DNA from: Drosophila miranda
Lineage: Eukaryota > Arthropoda > Insecta > Diptera > Drosophilidae
Direction of reading: 5' to 3'
Length of the DNA stretch: 64,000 bases
NCBI RefSeq assembly: GCF_003369915.1
Contig: NC_046673.1
Coordinates: 8,168,001 to 8,232,000, forward strand
The stretch's first letter is position 1, and every line of letters begins with the position of its first letter. A model generated the notes under the pieces. That model was given only the letters and a program-made list of their open reading frames with translations. It did not search any database and was not told the origin of the DNA. Both the position numbers and the translations under genes were made by a program. This document shows positions 58,776 to 64,000 of this stretch, piece after piece.

Positions 58776-58848
58776 AAATCGGTTTTTAATTTTTTTTTTT
58801 TTAACAAACTGGACAAATTTGTTAACTCACAAGTTTTAAAACCGATTT
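58776..58848. repeat. Nested inverted repeats just after the TAF5-like stop
   Basis: The outer arms AAATCGGTTTT (58776-58786) and AAAACCGATTT (58838-58848) pair. An inner pair TTAACAAA (58801-58808) / TTTGTTAA (58818-58825) lies between. This could be a 3' processing or stability hairpin of the gene, or a small foldback insertion. Confidence 0.55.
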
Positions 58849-60290
58849 AAAAAATTAAATATTCCATAACTGTACTACCATAAGATTTTGTTCTTTATCC
58901 GAACGGCCGGGAAAATGTTCACGTCTCAGCTATGATCCTTCTCCTGGCTATGTGGAAGAATGGAGCATTGATCTGATTTTCAATTGCCGCACTGTTCCTT
59001 CCACGAACTGAAGGCGGCGAAATGTTGCCAGAGTTGTGGGCTGCTGGAAATCGTGTGTCGGCTATAAATCAGGCCCCGACTCTGAGGGACACTGGGTGGA
59101 GGCAACTGATTACGTGGTTCCAGGTTCGGACCCGGCCAAAACGAAACTAACGATTTCACGCTACATTTGATTCTCCAGAAGGATAGGGACTGGTACTGGG
59201 AAAGGGAATGGGAATGGGTGGGGGGGACATTGTCTGACCATGGCCCTAGCTGTTGGCCATATTACATAGTTGAGTGCATTTATTTATTTGCTTGTGTGTC
59301 AACCTGTTTGTATCCAGCCTCCACCCTCCAGCCCCATCCATTCTCCTTTTGGGCATTTCAATTTGTCGGCGGCAAAATGGGAAGGGACGCGAAGGCGGAA
59401 GACCATAAGAAGGGAAGGGACCCGGCACACGACTGACCCCATTGATCTGGACATGAGCAAGTTCTTGATTAACTTATTATGCTCATTTGATTGCTCGATT
59501 TCATTTGCCATTTCTCCCGCCAAGGACCTCCTTCCAGAGCGAGACTGTCTCTTTCTGTCTCCCAATCTCGAAGTTTTTTTCTTTTCTTCCATTGGTTGAA
59601 AAGTTTTTCCTTTTCCTCTTTTTTCGAAAATTCAATTCTCTTTTGATGTGCCTCTGGACTCGGCTCTAGCCAACTCGTTCATTGTAGTGGCGCTGTGTGC
59701 CAACAATTTTCGGTCCCTAAATTCATTGTCATTGTTCACGAGATTTCATTTTAAAATTAATTTCCATTTTTTGTATTGTTCAATTGTTTAAATCCACTCA
59801 GGTACCCACTACATGGTACGATTATAAACCATAAACCATTTTAATTGGATTCGCTGGTCTTTTTGTTTTATTTTATTTGATTGAAATGTTTCAATTAAAT
59901 ATATTCATCATTTTCGAATTTTGTTTTTGGGTCATATTTGGCTCGCTTTTGCCTAATTTATTATTTAAATGTCAAATATATCAATCATATACATACATGT
60001 ATCTATTATCGCTATATTTGTTTGGGATTTCCTTAACCCACACGAGGATGCAGAAGTGAATTTCCATGAGAGCTCAAATAAGAAATGAGGGTGTGATCAA
60101 AAAATAAAACAAGGGATCCCTATTCGCATATTTATTGATGCCTAAAAAGCAGGCCGCGCTTAATTCTAGTCGAACCTGATTCATTCAGCATCTAGAAGTC
60201 CCTGTAATAAAATTCATACCTTTCTGTAGGCCCAAAACTCCATATATCCTCACTTTTTTCCAGCACCTCAAACAAGTCGCACTACTTTTG
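58849..60290. other. Intergenic DNA between the TAF5-like and KCMF1-like genes
   Basis: AT-rich in its second half, with T-rich runs. Nothing coding is supported; the G-rich patch at 59195-59230 is low complexity. Confidence 0.45.
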
Positions 60291-60365
60291 GTAAGTCTCA
60301 ACAAAAATTGTTAACAACTTGATATCCCAAAAATCAACAAAATTCGGGTTTTTCGTTATTTTTAG
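60291..60365 (+). other. Intron in the 5' UTR of the KCMF1-like gene
   Basis: GTAAGT at 60291 and TTTTTAG ending at 60365 bound a 75-bp segment of typical Drosophila intron size, 33 bases before the start codon at 60399. Confidence 0.5.
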
Positions 60366-60398
60366 TGGGCAGAACCGATTTCAAATTGGGCAGCCGCG

Positions 60399-60863
60399 AT
60401 GTCAACCGTCTACTGGAATGTGTTCTGCAGTGGGTGCCGGGCCCAAAACCTACCCAGGTACCGCTTCAAGTGTCTGCGTTGCGCAAATTACGACTTGTGT
60501 GAGGCGTGCCATGAGAACAAGGTGGTGACCGGAGCTGAACACAAGCCGGATCATCCGTTCCAGTGCCTGGTGGACATCCCCACCAAGGAGCTGCTCTTTG
60601 CCGGCGAGCCCATACCGACTCTGGAGGCGGACAGCTTCACCTGTCCCGTGTGCTCCACACGCGGACACTCGGCCGACGACCTGGTCAAGCACGCAGTGAA
60701 CGACCACAAAGCCGACAGCACAAAGGTCATCTGTCCCCTGTGCGTGGCCGTGCACGGGTCCGACCCACACCTTTTGGACAATATCGGGACTCACATGAGC
60801 CACATTCACGGCTCGGCTGATCGTACGGTGCGCTTCGATCTACCGGGAAACGACGAGGGCTAG
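60399..60863 (+). CDS. Short KCMF1-like protein (ZZ zinc finger plus Di19-type C2H2 pair)
   Basis: A 154-residue protein. Residues 6-55 form a ZZ-type zinc finger (FCSGCRAQNLPRYRFKCLRCANYDLCEACHE...HKPDHPF). Residues 75-136 carry two C2H2-like fingers of the Di19 kind (FTCPVCSTRGHSADDLVKHAVNDH and VICPLCVAVHGSDPHLLDNIGTHMSHIH). This order defines KCMF1, an E3 ubiquitin ligase working with UBR4 in protein turnover. The full family member is several hundred residues, and the long C-terminal part is missing here. Drosophila has short KCMF1-like paralogs, reported from testis, and this most resembles those. The zinc ligands appear complete. The start follows a probable 5' UTR intron. Confidence 0.85.
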   Translation: MSTVYWNVFCSGCRAQNLPRYRFKCLRCANYDLCEACHENKVVTGAEHKPDHPFQCLVDIPTKELLFAGEPIPTLEADSFTCPVCSTRGHSADDLVKHAVNDHKADSTKVICPLCVAVHGSDPHLLDNIGTHMSHIHGSADRTVRFDLPGNDEG

Positions 60864-62569
60864 CTACAAAAATCGAACCACAAATTCTATGCCCCCTACA
60901 CAAGTACAATAATTATACAATGTTGAAATGTACACTGACATACATCATACACTAAAAATCTATCACTCACTGACATGACATGAACTGATCAAAACACTTC
61001 TGATCTGATATTGGTGTGGCAAATTGTGTCCTCTCGTAACGTAGGCTTCTTAATCGTTCAAATATACCGAGTAACAGAACTCTTATATAGTGGAACCAAC
61101 CCCTACTATTCCAAATCGAATGGATAGCTAGCCAATTGACAGCCGTTTCGCAGTCCCTCCAATTGCAACATTTTCCTCGACTCTGACTGTTATATTTTGA
61201 TCAGCTGCTGCACTTATAGCAGCGTAAATCAAATGCTGATTAAGTGCTATTTTTCGAACATAAATTAATACTGAATTATTGGCCGACGACAGCGCTGAAA
61301 GAGGAAAATTGTCAACGCCGGCGTCAGCGCCCCTGTGGCTGGGGCATTGCCAATTGGTTTCGGCCAATTCTGGCCGAAGAGTCATAGTCCCCAGAAGACC
61401 ACAGCGGGAAATGACGTGGTGATAGCGGGAAGAGGAAAACGCCCTGCCTGTGGTCATGGGTTGTTTGTAAGTACTGTTTTTATAATTATTTTATTTTATT
61501 CCTCTTCGAAAAAATTCCATAAATTTCAGAAATTCTTCATATTCATAAAAACGGTCAATAAATGGTGTGGTATATATTTTATATTTTTACAAATCCAAAT
61601 GTCTAGGACATAGGATATTTCTGTCTCAAATTTCTATTCCAAAATCGCTATGGAATTCTGTAAGAATTTTTTTAGTCTGGAAGAAAGCTTAAACAGTTCT
61701 TTGAATCGGCCCAAAATAATGTGCATTCTTCACAAAAGTTGTTTCTTTACAAAAGTTTTTCAAATTCCACAAAGAACTATGAAGGGTACATTGAAAAAAT
61801 GTTGATATTTCCTACTAAGCATTGAGAAGGCGTCAACAAATTAAAACTTTTTAATCGACCCACTGGATTCCTGCTTATACATTTAATTTTTGGTTTTCTG
61901 GACTTTTCAGTGCGCGTGTGTTTTTTCCGGTTTTTGATATTATTGTGTCTGATTTTGCATCGATGGGTGACGTGGTGTGGGGTTCAACGTGGCGTATGCT
62001 TATCAAATTAACGAATTACCCGCCTTTACAATGGCATTTCCCGACACTTTTCCTCCACCGTATGCGGTTGCTATAAATGATAATCATACCCCTTCGTACC
62101 CCCACACCACACTTCACCCCTCTCCAGCGTCCGTCCGTTCGTCGGTCCGTCCCGCTGCAACAGTGCTGGTCACGCTTGGACGCTCGCTTGCCTCCTTTTT
62201 GATGGTCTCTGCGGCTGCGTTGACCAAAAGTCGTAAATTCCGTTGTTGCCATTTGCCGCAGAAAAACAGGCAGACTGTGTGGGGCAACGGCCCCACAGCG
62301 GGTAATGGTAATGGCATGGGTATGGGGGGTGGGAGTGAGTGTGGGTGATCGGTGGGTAGGTGTGGGGTACATGCCGCAAATGCACAAAATACCCCAAGCC
62401 TCACCCACAGGGCGACGGACGTCGACGTTCGACATAATTAAAAGCGCGCGCCGTTTACGCAATTAATGAACTCTCGCCAAATTAGGCTGCGGCAGCGCAG
62501 CAGACAAGCAAATGGCCAGAACCGGATCCGGAGCCTGGGCTGGAGTCGGGAACAGCCCACTGCATGGAG

Positions 62570-62606
<37 letters not shown>

Positions 62607-63564
62607 AGAGCGAGAGCAAGGATGGTAGGGCCCTGTGGCATTTGCGGTTGACGCGGGCGATGGCAATGGAGGAGCAAAAACCGCGCCGCTTTTTGCCGCA
62701 TTGCAGGATGGAACCTTTGTTGCACAGACACTCTCTGTCGTCGGAAAGAGAGTGTGGTGATGGTCGAATGAGAGGCTGCTGACCAGGCACCGCATTAACG
62801 GCGGCCAGTAAAACAAGGTGGACCGGCACCTAAGCATTGTTTTTTCCACTTCTCCCTCCCTCACTCTCTCTATAGACAGAGAAATTATACTTCAAAGGAA
62901 ACATTGTCTTTGGGGTTTTTAAATTTCCAAATTACACTTCATATCAAAATCGTTCAAGCGTCAATCGAATGATTACATTATACTTACGTTAATTTGTATT
63001 TACAATAAGGGGCTGCCACGAACAAAATCTATTCACCTTCCACCACCACCCCTACCCACAAAACTCAATGATATATTTGGGTTTTACTTGTATTTATTAT
63101 TTGTCTGTTAGAGCTTTCAATTTGTAAAAAAAAAAATATATATATATATGATTATCCAGCCAAATAAAAAGAGTCATTATTCGTTCATTTGAATTCCATT
63201 TTAATAATTCTTCTTAGTTTCCGTCTCGTTTGGTTTTCTTTTATCAAATTCTATCAACTTACAAATAGGCGAAAAAACATCATCTATCATTTTCTCTATA
63301 TGTACTCGTATCTATGTATTTATATGTATGTAAATGGTTTGCTTATGTACTCGCAGTTTTCTTCAAATGTACAATTTTACATAACTATTAATTAAATCAA
63401 AAGGAGAGAGTAGTAGGTGGAGAAAAACAAGATCTTAAACCGATAGTTTGAAAGGGGGTTTACAATTAATAAATACGAAAAAAAAAAAACGTAGATCATA
63501 TTCATAGAAAATATAAATTGTATATTGAAATGCCAGGCTTTATAGAACATAGCGATTAAGTTGA
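60864..63564. other. Intergenic DNA with microsatellites
   Basis: No gene supported. An AC-dinucleotide run at about 62571-62603 passes into a GA-rich patch, GGGTAT-type repeats lie at about 62310-62345, and AT-rich sequence at 62,880-63,540 probably includes the 3' UTR of the minus-strand gene at the right edge. Confidence 0.45.
62571..62603. repeat. AC dinucleotide microsatellite
   Basis: Uninterrupted 'ac' repeat followed by 'agagagagcgagagc'. Confidence 0.9.
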
Positions 63565-64000
63565 TTAGATTTCCTTCTTATCGGCGGGTGGCTGCTGCTC
63601 TGTCAGCGACCCGGTTGCCGTCTTGGTTGTGCTGCCGTTGGCGCTGCTCGACAGGTCCATGTCACTGGCGCTATTCTGTAACGGGAGAGTCCAAAGAGGA
63701 GGAGGTATTAAGGGAACTACTATGCTGTTGAGGCTGTTATCGAATAAGGTAAACCTTTCCGAAACACATATGTATGTATGTCTTGTCTTAAATATGGCTT
63801 AGTATGGCTCTATTCACCTTGACTTCTCTGCGCAGCTTCATTGACTTGCCCATGCTCAGGAGACGGTAACGTTCCTTGGACCTCGCGCGTATCTTTTCGG
63901 GCACCACCCACAGTGTGGTGGCCATGTTGCCAATGAATAAAAGCAAAAACAGACCGGACATGACCGACACATGCCAGGGTGCATCCGGGGGACTAAATGC
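63565..64000 (-). CDS. C-terminal two exons of a membrane protein, partial
   Basis: Read on the minus strand, the upstream exon enters from the window edge and ends at 63818 with FSPPDAPWHVSVMSGLFLLLFIGNMATTLWVVPEKIRARSKERYRLLSMGKSMKLRREVK, followed by a GTGAAT donor. The intron is 63676-63817 (acceptor TTACAG). The last exon (63565-63675) encodes NSASDMDLSSSANGSTTKTATGSLTEQQPPADKKEI and a stop, in phase 0. There is one hydrophobic segment (SGLFLLLFIGNMATTLWVV), then a basic stretch and a polar Ser/Thr tail that is probably cytosolic. The family is not recognised from this end alone. The 5' part lies beyond the window. Confidence 0.6.

Noticed and set aside
59060-59140. tRNA-like phrase 'ggttccaggttcggaccc'
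   Set aside because: No matching acceptor, D or anticodon arms could be folded around it.
61128-61457. 109-codon minus-strand frame right of the KCMF1-like gene
   Set aside because: No recognisable domain, no splice or promoter context, mixed composition.
1-64000. CRISPR arrays, operons or bacterial-type signals
   Set aside because: The window is eukaryotic. The regular repeats here are microsatellites, element subrepeats and gene-sized tandem units.

Overview
The window is nuclear DNA of a Drosophila-like fly. The evidence is short introns with GTAAGT/GTGAGT donors, DRE-type TATCGATA promoter motifs, and proteins close to known Drosophila families: the eye-pigment ABC transporter White, TAF5/Cannonball-like, ARL6IP1, angel-type nucleases, KCMF1-like and Tom22-like. 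The obscura group is my guess for the species and is not proven by the sequence.

Layout. Bases 1-17,800 are mostly non-coding and rich in microsatellites. They hold one small Tom22-like gene (minus strand, 1670-1894), an old interspersed repeat and a perfect 33-bp hairpin at about 15.1 kb. Bases 17,801-51,779 are a head-to-tail array of four near-identical units: A 17801-27470, B 27471-37475, C 37476-47323, D 47324-51779. Each unit holds a TAF5-like WD40 gene copy (plus), a small unknown ORF (plus) and an ARL6IP1-like membrane-protein gene (minus). Units A, B and C also carry a 4.8-5.1 kb foldback-like DNA element with 116-bp terminal inverted repeats. Inside it are a complete-looking angel-type endonuclease/exonuclease/phosphatase gene and the 3' exons of white. 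Unit D has the unoccupied target site. Bases 51,780-56,600 hold a coding-like fragment at the array edge, AT-rich degenerate DNA and non-coding sequence. Bases 56,756-58,748 are a complete two-exon TAF5-like gene, the diverged relative of the array copies. A short KCMF1-like zinc-finger gene follows at 60,399-60,863. The last two exons of a membrane-protein gene (minus) run off the right end.

How it fits together. The main result is the gene-carrying inverted-repeat element. It jumped into one unit, leaving a 7-bp (or equivalently 9-bp) target duplication, and was then copied by tandem amplification. A 46-bp direct repeat brackets the captured host DNA and suggests how it was acquired. Shared differences among the four units support all three possible groupings, so the units have exchanged sequence by conversion or unequal crossing-over. 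The ARL6IP1-like gene is open in all four units. The TAF5-like copies are eroding or remodelled: three of four have lost the N-terminal domain, and two read former intron sequence as protein. Several genes here belong to families with testis-specific duplicates in Drosophila, so a germline role is a reasonable but untested inference.
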